Shown here: piece after piece, positions 8,159-16,035 of the stretch
How positions within the stretch are numbered: position 1 is the stretch's first letter
Layout: each line of letters begins with the position of its first letter
Source: Methylacidiphilales bacterium
GTDB taxonomy: Bacteria; Verrucomicrobiota; Verrucomicrobiia; Methylacidiphilales; UBA1321
Assembly (NCBI GenBank): GCA_021272165.1
Contig: JAJSLK010000049.1
Location: forward strand, 1-64,000
DNA length: 64,000 nucleotides
Reading direction: 5' to 3'
Notes under the pieces: model-generated
Seen by the model: only the letters and a program-made list of their open reading frames with translations
Database searches by the model: none
Told to the model about the DNA's origin: nothing
Program-made: the position numbers and the translations under genes

Positions 8159-8239
8159 CCTAAGATGCTAAATTATAGCATCTTAGGAAAGGAGATGGCG
8201 GTTATGGCAACTATCATAGACCGCCGCTACATACCCTAG
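8159..8239 (+). other. Operator-like palindrome plus a cut-off gene start
   Basis: A perfect inverted repeat with 12-bp arms (CCTAAGATGCTA at 8159-8170, TAGCATCTTAGG at 8176-8187) is followed by a strong AAAGGAG (8188-8194) and ATG at 8204. The frame encodes only MATIIDRRYIP and stops at 8237-8239, inside the 3' end of the kinase gene on the other strand. It looks like the control region and first codons of a gene whose body was deleted at the boundary of the accessory patch. A genuine micro-ORF cannot be excluded. Confidence 0.45.
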
Positions 8240-9549
8240 AGAACCGTGCCTTCGACATTGCCGAAGCGGATGCGGAGACCGGGGACGAGCGAGACCGATT
8301 TTCCGGTGACGACTTCGACGGGATTGCCGGCGGGAGGAATGGTGGACCAACTGTGGGCCGAGACGTTTTTCAGGCCCCAGATGTCGGGACGCTTGGGATG
8401 AGGGACCATTTCGGCCATGATTTCGGAATAGTCGTTGCGGCGATTGACGTCGAGATGATGCGGATAGAGGAGCGTGTCCTGGTTGAGGACGATGGAGTGG
8501 TTGCCGAGGCGGAGGCGCATGGGCGGGATGGTGACCTCCTGGCAATACCAGCAATGCTGCTCCAGAAGCGGCCGCGGGAGATCGCCCTCGTCAGTGAGAA
8601 AATTTTCGGCGCCGCATTTGTGGCAGTAGAAGATCTGATCGCGCATGCGGGTGAAGACGGTGCGCCATTCGCTTTCGCGGACGCGGACGGCGGGATCGCG
8701 GAGGCCCTCGGTAAAGGCGCGGGTGAAGATGTCGCGAACGTAACCGGGATAGAGATTCCAGAAGAGGGTGGCGTTGTTGTGAATGCCGGCGACGGGCCGG
8801 TTAGTACCCTGCTTAGGATCGAAGATGAAGAGGGCGTCGGAGCCGTAGAGTTTCTGCATCGCGGCGTAATCGAGCCGGCTGACGTCGTTTTCCCGGCGAC
8901 CTTCGAGCGGGTGATGGACCATGAAGATGTAGAAGAGGATGACGGCGAGCGAATAGAGATCGCTGGCGGCATTGGGGCGGGCGTTGTCGCAGACGATTTC
9001 CGGCGCCATGAAGCGGGGCGTGCCGAGAACGCCGCTGATCCCCTCGCCATCAACGGAGACATTGTCGTTGTCGCAGATGACGATTTCGCCGGTATTGGGA
9101 TCGAAGAAAATGTTGCCGAAGGAAATATCGCTGTAACAGAGACCGAGCGAGTGAAGACGGAGGAAGCTGTCGGAGAGCTCGAGGGCAACGGTGGTGAGGG
9201 TGCGGAAGGTGGGATCGACCTCGCGGTTCATCAATTCAGCCATGCCGCGATAGCGCGGCTCGCGCAAGGGCATGAGGTAGCCGAAACTGGCGATGCCCTG
9301 ACAGAGGGCGACGTCGAGGGGCCAGAGGAAGCGGTCGTTGGGCGCGCCCTGATGGATGAGCCGGGCAATGGCAGCCTGCTGGCTTTCCGTGGCGCTGGCG
9401 GGAAAGTACCATTTGAGCGCGTAATCCTGGCCGGCTAGCGAGGCGCGATAGACCTGGCCCTGGCCGCCGGCGCCGATGAGTTCCTTGATCTCGCAGCGTT
9501 CACCGGCGATTTCGAGCCAGACGGTTTGTCCCGGGCAAAACGTGTTCAT
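8236..9549 (-). CDS. Ser/Thr protein kinase with zinc ribbon and FHA-like C-terminus (TerY-P triad)
   Basis: A 437-residue eukaryotic-type kinase. The ATG at 9549 overlaps the phosphatase stop (ATGA). Kinase features: Gly-rich loop GAGGQG (27-31), Lys46, catalytic SDISFGNIFF with Asp141 and Asn146, a DFG-equivalent CDNDN (159-163) and MAPE (181-184). A four-cysteine zinc ribbon follows (Cys309, Cys312, Cys333, Cys336). The last ~95 residues (LRLGNHSIVL; IWGLKNVSAHSW; VVTGKSVSLVPGLRIRFG) look like an FHA-type beta-sandwich. The kinase-plus-zinc-ribbon architecture next to a VWA protein and PP2C matches the TerY-P triad described in comparative genomics of Ter stress-response systems. Substrates are unknown. 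It is the last gene of a three-gene leftward operon. Confidence 0.88.
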   Translation of the reverse strand: MNTFCPGQTVWLEIAGERCEIKELIGAGGQGQVYRASLAGQDYALKWYFPASATESQQAAIARLIHQGAPNDRFLWPLDVALCQGIASFGYLMPLREPRYRGMAELMNREVDPTFRTLTTVALELSDSFLRLHSLGLCYSDISFGNIFFDPNTGEIVICDNDNVSVDGEGISGVLGTPRFMAPEIVCDNARPNAASDLYSLAVILFYIFMVHHPLEGRRENDVSRLDYAAMQKLYGSDALFIFDPKQGTNRPVAGIHNNATLFWNLYPGYVRDIFTRAFTEGLRDPAVRVRESEWRTVFTRMRDQIFYCHKCGAENFLTDEGDLPRPLLEQHCWYCQEVTIPPMRLRLGNHSIVLNQDTLLYPHHLDVNRRNDYSEIMAEMVPHPKRPDIWGLKNVSAHSWSTIPPAGNPVEVVTGKSVSLVPGLRIRFGNVEGTVL

Positions 9550-10454
9550 GGCATGTCGATAGCCAGCGGAGCAGGCGGATGAGGCCGGAGGGCGGAGCGG
9601 CGCGCGGCGAGTCCGACGGTGATGTCGTCCCCGCTGCCGTCGTGCGACGATTGGCGGAGCCACTCGGCCAATTGTCCGTCGACGTAGCCAACACCCTGCT
9701 CGCGAAGGTAGGCGAGGAGATCGGCGCCGACCTGGAAGAAATCGTTGTCGTTGTCAAAACAGTTGGCGTAGCCGTCGGTGGAAAGCATAACGAGCGCGGG
9801 GGCGACGCTCCCGACCGGTTTGACGACGACCTGGAATTCGCGCCAGGCATTTTGAGAACAGAGCGAGATGGTCTGGTTGGCGCGGAGTTCGTGATGACGC
9901 GGCAAGGGGCGGGTGACCCGGCCGTCGGCATGGACGGTGATGATGTCGCCGTCGCCAAGCTGGATGTAGAGAACGAAGCAGGGCGTGATGGCAACGGTCA
10001 GGAGGGTGGCGCCGTAGGCGAGATAGGCGGTGACGGGCAGGTCTTCGCCGGGCTTGATGACGGGGGGTTTGTCGGGCCACGCGGCGAAGTCGAAAGGCGT
10101 GAAGGGATGGGTGGCGAGATCAGCGCGGACGGCGCTTTTCCACGATTCGATCATGGCCTTGGGGAGCCACTGGCGGGCCTGACGGCGAACGCGGCTGAAA
10201 GAGGGGCGGGGCCCAAGCTTGCGGATCCAGTTAGCAAGGACGCCGAGCGCGGCCTCGGCGGCGAGGGCGGAACCGCGGTCACTGCGGAAACTGCGGGTGT
10301 TGCCATGGCCATCAGAAACGGCGAGGAGGAGAAAATCGGAACCGACCCGAGGCGGGCGGACCCGGGCGGCGTCCTGATTTTTCTGGTCGTTGCGTTCGTG
10401 CGAGGCGCCGCGGGCGCTGGCGCTGAGCGCGGTCCAGAGCGACGGGATCACCAT
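9546..10454 (-). CDS. PP2C-family protein phosphatase (TerY-P triad)
   Basis: A 302-residue PPM/PP2C Ser/Thr phosphatase. Metal-binding motifs are visible: NDQKNQDAA near residues 22-30, SDGHGN at 47-52 (DGHG motif) and STDGYANCF in the C-terminal half; a GDGD motif lies between them. It is soluble, with no membrane segment. It overlaps the upstream VWA gene by 7 bp and the downstream kinase by 4 bp, so the three proteins are almost certainly co-translated. The expected role is to oppose the kinase, probably on the kinase itself, the VWA protein or a shared target. Confidence 0.9.
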   Translation of the reverse strand: MVIPSLWTALSASARGASHERNDQKNQDAARVRPPRVGSDFLLLAVSDGHGNTRSFRSDRGSALAAEAALGVLANWIRKLGPRPSFSRVRRQARQWLPKAMIESWKSAVRADLATHPFTPFDFAAWPDKPPVIKPGEDLPVTAYLAYGATLLTVAITPCFVLYIQLGDGDIITVHADGRVTRPLPRHHELRANQTISLCSQNAWREFQVVVKPVGSVAPALVMLSTDGYANCFDNDNDFFQVGADLLAYLREQGVGYVDGQLAEWLRQSSHDGSGDDITVGLAARRSALRPHPPAPLAIDMP

Positions 10455-11191
10455 ACGTCGGCCTCGCCGCCGGTCGCCGGAGTCCCGGGATTCGCGGCGG
10501 GTGTGTCAGTCTCCGAGCCAGGATCAGCCACCGTGAGTTTGGACCCGGAGTCGGGCCTGACGGGTTCGGAGACCGAACGAAGGACGGCGGTGGAAACCCA
10601 GCGGATGGCCTCGACGAGGGCCTCAGGATTGTTGGCCTGGTAGGGATGGCGCTCGTCGTCGCCGATGAAAGCGCGGAAATTTTCCTGAGCCTCGTTGGAA
10701 GCGGAATCCTCGCCGATGGCGACGACGACACGGATCGACTGCTGGCCCCAGGGCTTCAACAAGAGATGATTGAGACCGGCGCGAAAGTCGTCGGTGGGAA
10801 GGCCGTCGGTGACGAGGGCGATGACCGGGGCGAGCGCGCGGTCGGTCATGAGCGGGGCCTGGAGCGCCTCGCCAACCATGGTAAGGGCCTCGCCCATGGC
10901 GGTCTCGCCGGCGGCTTCGATGTCGTTCCAGCGGAACTCGGAAACGGGGGTGAGCTTCTCGCCGATCCAGCGGGCGTCGTCGGCGAAGCGGATGGCGTTG
11001 ACGAAGACGGAGGCGTGGGGGTTTTCGCGGGCGGCGGTGCGCATGTGGGGAATGGCCTCGCGGATGGCGTGATTGAGGGCCTGGATTTTTCCGTCGATAC
11101 GCATGGAACCGGAGCCATCAGCCAGCCAGATAAAGTGGAGCGGCCGCGACGCCATTTTCCCGCCGGGCCGGCGCGGAATATTTTCGTTCAT
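10448..11191 (-). CDS. TerY-like von Willebrand factor A domain protein
   Basis: A 247-residue cytosolic VWA protein, first gene of the triad operon. The MIDAS motif is present as ADGSGSM (Asp25, Ser27, Ser29), with further blocks LVTDGLPTDD and VVVAIGEDSA. The C-terminal ~45 residues are Pro/Gly/Ser-rich and disordered-looking. TerY-type VWA proteins bind divalent metal and are thought to scaffold phospho-signalling partners. No terC, terD or other ter genes lie in this window, so this is a stand-alone triad here. An internal ATG at residue 13 is a possible alternative start. Confidence 0.85.
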   Translation of the reverse strand: MNENIPRRPGGKMASRPLHFIWLADGSGSMRIDGKIQALNHAIREAIPHMRTAARENPHASVFVNAIRFADDARWIGEKLTPVSEFRWNDIEAAGETAMGEALTMVGEALQAPLMTDRALAPVIALVTDGLPTDDFRAGLNHLLLKPWGQQSIRVVVAIGEDSASNEAQENFRAFIGDDERHPYQANNPEALVEAIRWVSTAVLRSVSEPVRPDSGSKLTVADPGSETDTPAANPGTPATGGEADVW

Positions 11192-11329
11192 GGAACTTTC
11201 TCCCAGCCAAAATCAGACATGCGACGGTTCTCCAATGATGAGCTTAGACGAAGGACTGCCGCCCGTAAAGAGAGAGGGGAGAGGCATTTTGCGTTTTCCA
11301 TTTGTAACCACGAGGTTCAGTCTGGCGGC

Positions 11330-11869
11330 ATGGAAACATTCTTCCGGTCTCTGCTGCTAATCTTATTTCTCGGTGATTTTCTGAATGCTCAGGCCCAAAC
11401 GCCGGCTCCGGCGACTACGGATACTTCCGCTGCTTCAGCGACAAACAAGATCGATCCGGCGAAGGAAGCGGAGATCCGCAAGCTGGTGCAAGTCATGGGC
11501 ACGGAAAAAATAATGACGCAAATGATGGAACGCATGATCAGCATTCTCAAAATGCAGCATAGCAACGTCCCCAATGAATTTTGGGACCGGTTTCAGAAAG
11601 AAATGGACACGCAGGGACTGATCGAAAAGCTGATTCCGGTCTACGACAAATATTACACGCTGGATGACCTGAAGGCGGCAAACGCCTTCTATGGAAGCCC
11701 GGCCGGACAGCACATCCTGGCCAACATGCCCCAAATCATGCGGGAAAGTTCGCAGATCGGTCAGCAATGGGGCATGGAATTGGGCAAAAAAGTAGCGGAG
11801 GAACTGGACAAGGAAAAAGAACAGGCGGCTGCGACGGCAGCACCGAGTCCGGCACCCGCGGAAAAATAA
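11330..11869 (+). CDS. Exported DUF2059-like protein
   Basis: A 179-residue secreted protein. The ATG at 11330 gives a signal peptide (ETFFRSLLLILFLGDFLNAQA, cleavage near residue 22) followed by an Ala/Thr/Pro-rich linker. The mature part carries DUF2059-like features: AEIRKLVQVMGTEKIMTQMM, then a helical region ending DLKAANAFYGSPAGQHI, where a 'FY.SP.G' segment is characteristic. The C-terminus is a Lys/Glu helix and Ala/Pro tail. Function is unknown; the location is periplasmic by inference. It is divergent from the triad operon, with 138 bp between the two starts. Confidence 0.75.
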   Translation: METFFRSLLLILFLGDFLNAQAQTPAPATTDTSAASATNKIDPAKEAEIRKLVQVMGTEKIMTQMMERMISILKMQHSNVPNEFWDRFQKEMDTQGLIEKLIPVYDKYYTLDDLKAANAFYGSPAGQHILANMPQIMRESSQIGQQWGMELGKKVAEELDKEKEQAAATAAPSPAPAEK

Positions 11870-12008
11870 AGAATTCCTCTCCAATTCAGGACAACTCAGC
11901 AAGATCATCATCGCGCTTTTTGCCATCAAGGAAATGGCGCGTTTATTTTTTGCGCGAGGATATCGATGACGTTTGCCTCGCCTGAGGCGACATGTATATT
12001 TCCGGCGC

Positions 12009-13430
12009 ATGTCCCCCACCGAAATTGCCTCGCCCACATCCGCCACCAGCGCGGAGGAACCTCCCGCGGCGCTGCCGCCCATCAACAAAAAGAATCCGCA
12101 CATCGTCATTTTGGGCGGCGGTTTCGGCGGATTGAACATGGCGCGAGCGCTGCGGAATATTGCGGGACAGGTCACGCTGATTGACCGGCAGAACCATCAT
12201 TTATTTCAGCCGCTGCTTTACCAGGTGGCGACGGCGAAGCTGTCATCGGTGGAGATCGCGCAGCCGTTGCGCTCGATCCTGAGCGACCAGGAAAACACCA
12301 GCGTGGTACTGGGCAAGGTGGAGGCCATTGATCTGAAGACGCGGACGGTGACGCTGACGGATCGGAGCGTGACCTATGATTACCTGGCGATTGGTCTGGG
12401 CGGCGTGACGAGTTACTTCGGCCATCCGGAGTGGGCGGAATTTGCGCCGGGGCTGAAGTCGCTGAACGATGCGTTGCGCATCCGGCGCGAAATCCTTTTT
12501 GCCTTTGAGATGGCCGAGCTGACGGAGGATCCGGCCGAGCGGGAACGGCTGATGACAATTGTGATCGTCGGCGGCGGCCCGACGGGCGTAGAGCTGGCAG
12601 GGGCGTGCAAGGAATTGGGCCGTTATGTGATGCGACACGATTTCCGGCGGATCAATCCGGCGAAGGTCAAAGTGATCCTCGTCGAGGCGGCAGATCGGAT
12701 CCTAATGCATTTGCCACGGCGGCTTTCGACCAGCGCCTTGCGGCAACTGGAGGAGATCGGCGTCGACGTGCGACTGAACACGATGGTGCGGGACATCAAA
12801 AGCCAGACGGTGGTAGTGTCGCACAAGGAAAAGCCCGAGGCTTTGGAAACGATCGAAGCGGCGTCGATTGTCTGGGCGGCCGGGGTGGGGGCAAACCCGA
12901 TCACGCGGACGCTGGGCGTCGAACTGGACCGGGCGGGACGGATCAAGGTGAATCGCGACCTGAGCATCCCGGGGCATCCCGAGGTTTTTGCGATTGGAGA
13001 TATCGCTCTCATTCTTAACCCGGACAAGACGCCGGTGCCGGGGGTTTCACCCGCGGCGATCCAGATGGGGCAGTATGTGGCGAGCGTGATCCAGACCGAG
13101 CAGGCCGATCCCTACCTGCGGCCCGACCAGCGCGATCCATTCCGCTATTGGGACAAGGGGACGATGGCGACCATCGGGCATTCGCGCGCAGTGGCGATGA
13201 TCGGGCCGCTGAAGTTCAGCGGATTTCTCGCCTGGTTAGCATGGCTATTGGTGCATATCACGTTTCTGATCGGCTTCACCAACAAGGTGATGGTGGTCAT
13301 CCGCTGGGCCTGGGCGTTCCTGACCCGGCGGGAAGGGGCGCGTGTGATCACGGCCAATGACGGTCGCGGACATACGACCTCGACCACGGCGGAGCCAACC
13401 TCGATGGTGACGCCGGTTTCGGGAACGTAA
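12009..13430 (+). CDS. ndh: Type II NADH dehydrogenase (NDH-2)
   Basis: A 473-residue single-subunit, non-proton-pumping NADH:quinone oxidoreductase. ATG 12009 is chosen over a TTG 36 bases earlier. Two Rossmann motifs are clear: FAD-binding ILGGGFGGLNMARAL (near 35) and NAD-binding IVIVGGGPTGVELAG (near 180). The second FAD contact, PEVFAIGDIA, is also present. After FRYWDKGTMATIGHSRAV comes a hydrophobic amphipathic anchor (FLAWLAWLLVHITFLIGF) typical of membrane-attached NDH-2. It is probably monocistronic, since a stem-loop follows the stop. Confidence 0.93.
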   Translation: MSPTEIASPTSATSAEEPPAALPPINKKNPHIVILGGGFGGLNMARALRNIAGQVTLIDRQNHHLFQPLLYQVATAKLSSVEIAQPLRSILSDQENTSVVLGKVEAIDLKTRTVTLTDRSVTYDYLAIGLGGVTSYFGHPEWAEFAPGLKSLNDALRIRREILFAFEMAELTEDPAERERLMTIVIVGGGPTGVELAGACKELGRYVMRHDFRRINPAKVKVILVEAADRILMHLPRRLSTSALRQLEEIGVDVRLNTMVRDIKSQTVVVSHKEKPEALETIEAASIVWAAGVGANPITRTLGVELDRAGRIKVNRDLSIPGHPEVFAIGDIALILNPDKTPVPGVSPAAIQMGQYVASVIQTEQADPYLRPDQRDPFRYWDKGTMATIGHSRAVAMIGPLKFSGFLAWLAWLLVHITFLIGFTNKVMVVIRWAWAFLTRREGARVITANDGRGHTTSTTAEPTSMVTPVSGT

Positions 13431-13434
13431 TCCG

Positions 13435-13465
13435 AATTTGCGCCATCCCGGATTCGGCGCAAATT
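13435..13465. repeat. Perfect 10-bp inverted repeat after ndh
   Basis: AATTTGCGCC (13435-13444) and GGCGCAAATT (13456-13465) form a stem with an 11-nt loop. It begins 5 bp after the ndh stop and ends 6 bp before the next ATG, just ahead of that gene's GGAG. There is no U-run, so it is more likely an mRNA-stabilising hairpin, a translational control element or an operator than an intrinsic terminator. Confidence 0.6.
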
Positions 13466-13471
13466 GGAGTC

Positions 13472-13813
13472 ATGACCAGCTCCTTTGTCAGCGAAACCAT
13501 CACTCCGCTGGAGGGGAGTTTCGACACGCGGGGAATGGCGCGGGGCGAGCCGGGCCTGCCGTGGAAATTTCGCTGGCGCCGACAGGAATGGGAGGTGGCG
13601 GAGGTGCTGGAACAATGGAAGGTGCACGGAGATTGCGCGCATGGCAGTGGGGAGCGTTATGTGCGGAAGCATGGTTACCGGGTGCGGACGACCAACGGCT
13701 GGATCCTGCATCTCCATTTCCGGCGAAGCTTCGGCCGGGGAAAATTCAGCACGAAATCGCGCTGGTCGGTCTGCCGGGCAGAGGCTGTTCAAAAAGCAGG
13801 CGTGACGAGTTGA
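13472..13813 (+). CDS. Small DUF6504-like protein
   Basis: A 113-residue basic, soluble protein. The pattern PGLPWKFRWRRQEWEVAEVL - EQW - YRVRTTNGWILHLHFRR resembles the compact beta-rich DUF6504-type proteins, in which a 'W.V.EVL..W' strand pair is followed by 'YRV.T..G....L' and an aromatic strand. I assign this from pattern memory only. The ATG at 13472 has GGAG directly upstream and sits behind the stem-loop. The C-terminal ~25 residues do not look family-like and may be an extension created by the adjoining repetitive DNA. Confidence 0.5.
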   Translation: MTSSFVSETITPLEGSFDTRGMARGEPGLPWKFRWRRQEWEVAEVLEQWKVHGDCAHGSGERYVRKHGYRVRTTNGWILHLHFRRSFGRGKFSTKSRWSVCRAEAVQKAGVTS

Positions 13814-13866
13814 ATTGGGCCCGAATCGAGGCGCAACACGGCTCTCGCCTATTTATGAGATAGACT

Positions 13867-14144
13867 CTAGAACTCATTTCAAAAGTAGCCATGGGTCGCG
13901 GTGCATTAAACAAAGCCTTCCAGCCAGGCGCGAGAGAGGGAGTGATGCCCCGGTGCATCTCGACCGAAGGAGCAACGCTGCGGGAAGGTTTTATTCAAGC
14001 AACCCGAAGGGCCGGGATGCTTTTGGCCAGTGGCTGCGTCGCTCGCTCGTCACGTAGCTACGGCTATGCTCCTCACTCGGCTCCTTGCCGCCAGCCAAAA
14101 TCTCCTCCGGCGCGGCCCGTGTCTACTTTTGAAGTGAATTCTAG
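13867..14144. mobile_element. MITE-like element with 34-bp terminal inverted repeats
   Basis: A 278-bp non-coding segment bounded by inverted repeats: the left arm (13867-13900) begins CTAGAACTCATTTCAAAAGT and the complement of the right arm (14111-14144) begins CTAGAATTCACTTCAAAAGT; about 29 of 34 positions match by eye. The interior has no credible gene and contains a GC-rich, stop-broken core. The size, termini and lack of a transposase fit a miniature inverted-repeat element mobilised in trans. No target-site duplication is evident beyond the terminal CTAG. Confidence 0.65.
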
Positions 14145-14148
14145 CACC

Positions 14149-14248
14149 GTCATCCTGAGCAAGCCGCGCAGCGGCGCAGTCGAAGGATCAGTTCTGTGGC
14201 TCGGAAGGCAACGTGGCTGAACTGATCCCTCGACAGGCTCGGGATGAC
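14149..14248. repeat. Long REP-like inverted repeat (gtcatcctgagc family)
   Basis: GTCATCCTGAGC at the left pairs with CTCGGGATGAC at the right, and inner segments also pair (TCGAAGGATCAGTTC with GAACTGATCC...TCGA), giving a ~100-nt hairpin. It follows the MITE-like element almost directly (4 bp). The core is shared with 5794-5824 and 23218-23322. Confidence 0.7.
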
Positions 14249-14337
14249 AGAAACTTCCTATTTCATCAATGAGGACATTACTGCGGGAAGGGCACAAAGG
14301 GACTCGCCTCCATCCCCGCCACGCCCTAGCCTGAACC

Positions 14338-14802
14338 ATGCAACTTTCCCGCCTTGGCCTCGTTGCTCTGCTCCTGGGCTTGCTTTCGATGCTTCACCTC
14401 CCGGCCGCGACGGACGCGGACAGTCCCGCCGATGTGGTGCGGGCGCTGTTTCATTCCGCCCAGCTTCATTTCGGATTCAGTCCAGAAAGCGTCAAGGCGG
14501 CGAAACCGTGGGTGACGCCGAAACTCTACGCGCGCATGTGGAAAAAGGTGAATGAGCCGGTGCCCAAGGGCGATGCGCCCGACATCGAGGGCGATCTCTT
14601 CCTCAATTCGCAGGACCCGCCGGACAAATTCGAGATCGGCGACACTCCTATCGATCATGCCACGGCCCAAGTCGCCGTCACCCTTGTCTGGCCCAGCGAA
14701 AAGCGGAAGGAAACGGTTCTGCTGGAGCAGATCGACGGCGTCTGGAAAGTGAACGATGTCGATTACGGGAAGGATGGGAAGTTGAGCGATTTGCTGCACT
14801 AG
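14338..14802 (+). CDS. Small exported protein, DUF3828-like
   Basis: A 154-residue protein with an N-terminal signal peptide (QLSRLGLVALLLGLLSMLHL; cleavage near residue 24, AATDA). The mature domain has a helix followed by a cystatin/NTF2-like beta sheet: SPADVVRALFHSAQL, then ATAQVAVTLVWPSEKRKE and VLLEQIDGVWKVNDVDY. The 'W.V.DV.Y' ending is typical of small periplasmic NTF2-like/DUF3828 proteins. Function is unknown. It lies 54 bp upstream of aroB on the same strand and may be co-transcribed with it. Confidence 0.6.
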   Translation: MQLSRLGLVALLLGLLSMLHLPAATDADSPADVVRALFHSAQLHFGFSPESVKAAKPWVTPKLYARMWKKVNEPVPKGDAPDIEGDLFLNSQDPPDKFEIGDTPIDHATAQVAVTLVWPSEKRKETVLLEQIDGVWKVNDVDYGKDGKLSDLLH

Positions 14803-14856
14803 ACTGCTCACGAAGGTACTCGCCAGAGTGCTCCCGTCTGATTTAATGGCCCGACT

Positions 14857-15999
14857 ATGAGCAAGGCAGCGGCATCTCGCAAGGTACGGGTCAATCTCGA
14901 TTCACGCGCTTACGACGTGCTGATCGGCAAAGGGGTGCTTGATCGGAAAGGCCATTGGGCCAAGGGCGTGGGACTGGCCGGGCCGGTCGCGGTCATTACC
15001 GATTCGACGGTGGCCGAGCTCTACGCGAAGAAGGTGCTGCATCAACTCACGGCGGCCGGTTTTCAGCCCGCGCTTTTTTCCGTTCCGGCGGGTGAGAAAA
15101 GCAAGTCGATGGAAGCAGTAGCCACCGTGCTTTCGGGTCTGGCGCAAAAAAAGCTGACCCGCTCGGCGGCGGTCATCGGCCTCGGTGGCGGGGTCATCGG
15201 CGACCTGGCCGGATTTGTCGCGGCGACCTACCTGCGCGGAATCGATTTCGTCCAGGTGCCGACGACGCTGCTGGCCATGGTCGACAGCTCGGTCGGCGGC
15301 AAGACCGGAGTGAATCTGCCGGAGGGCAAGAACCTCGTCGGCGCTTTCCTCCAGCCGAAGCTGGTCGTGGCTGATTTGGAAACGCTGAAGACGCTGCCGC
15401 CGCGGGAATTCGCCGCCGGTATGGCGGAGGTGATCAAATATGGCGCAATCCGCGACCGGGCGCTCTTCAATCGCGTAGCCAAGGGCGTGAAACCGGGCGA
15501 CAGCGATCTGGTGGAGATCGTGAAGAAATGCGTGGCGATCAAGGCGCGCATCGTGGAGAAGGACGAATTCGAGATCAAGGGCGAGCGGGCGCTGCTTAAC
15601 TTCGGCCACACCATCGGCCACGCCATTGAGAAGGTAACCGAGTACCGGAATTACCTGCATGGCGAGGCGATCTCGCTCGGCATGCGCGCCGCGGCATGGC
15701 TTTCCCACTGGGAAGCGGGTCTGCCGCTGAAGGAGGTCCAGATATTGGGCAAGACGCTGCAGGCCACTGGTCTTCCCACCCATTTGAAAGAGCCCGATGA
15801 TTCAGTGGCGCTGATTCTTATCGACCGGATCATACAGGCGCTGGGAAATGACAAGAAGGTTGCGGCTGACGGCAAGAACCGCTGGGTGTTGCTCAAGAGC
15901 CTCGGTCAGGCCGAGACCGGGTTCGAGATCAAACCCGACGTGATCGAGGCGGCGCTGCGCGTGCTGCTGACGCCGTTGCTGGACCGGGATGTGCCGTAA
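14857..15999 (+). CDS. aroB: 3-dehydroquinate synthase
   Basis: A 380-residue enzyme of the shikimate pathway that converts DAHP to 3-dehydroquinate using NAD and a divalent metal. Family motifs: AVIGLGGGVIGDLAGFVAATY (NAD-binding glycine loop), PTTLLAMVDSSVGGKTGVN, the metal ligand Glu in AAGMAEVIKYG, and the two histidine blocks LNFGHTIGHAIE and YLHGEAISLGM. Length is close to the usual ~360 with a short N-terminal extension. dprA follows 36 bp downstream. Confidence 0.97.
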   Translation: MSKAAASRKVRVNLDSRAYDVLIGKGVLDRKGHWAKGVGLAGPVAVITDSTVAELYAKKVLHQLTAAGFQPALFSVPAGEKSKSMEAVATVLSGLAQKKLTRSAAVIGLGGGVIGDLAGFVAATYLRGIDFVQVPTTLLAMVDSSVGGKTGVNLPEGKNLVGAFLQPKLVVADLETLKTLPPREFAAGMAEVIKYGAIRDRALFNRVAKGVKPGDSDLVEIVKKCVAIKARIVEKDEFEIKGERALLNFGHTIGHAIEKVTEYRNYLHGEAISLGMRAAAWLSHWEAGLPLKEVQILGKTLQATGLPTHLKEPDDSVALILIDRIIQALGNDKKVAADGKNRWVLLKSLGQAETGFEIKPDVIEAALRVLLTPLLDRDVP

Positions 16000-16035
16000 C
16001 ATTTTGCGGCAAGTCCAGGATGACGGAGTGAATCA

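Noticed and set aside
13814-14337. Short frames across the MITE-like element and REP-like repeat
   Set aside because: None has a domain or ribosome-binding site and all cross the inverted repeats; the DNA is better explained as non-coding repeat.
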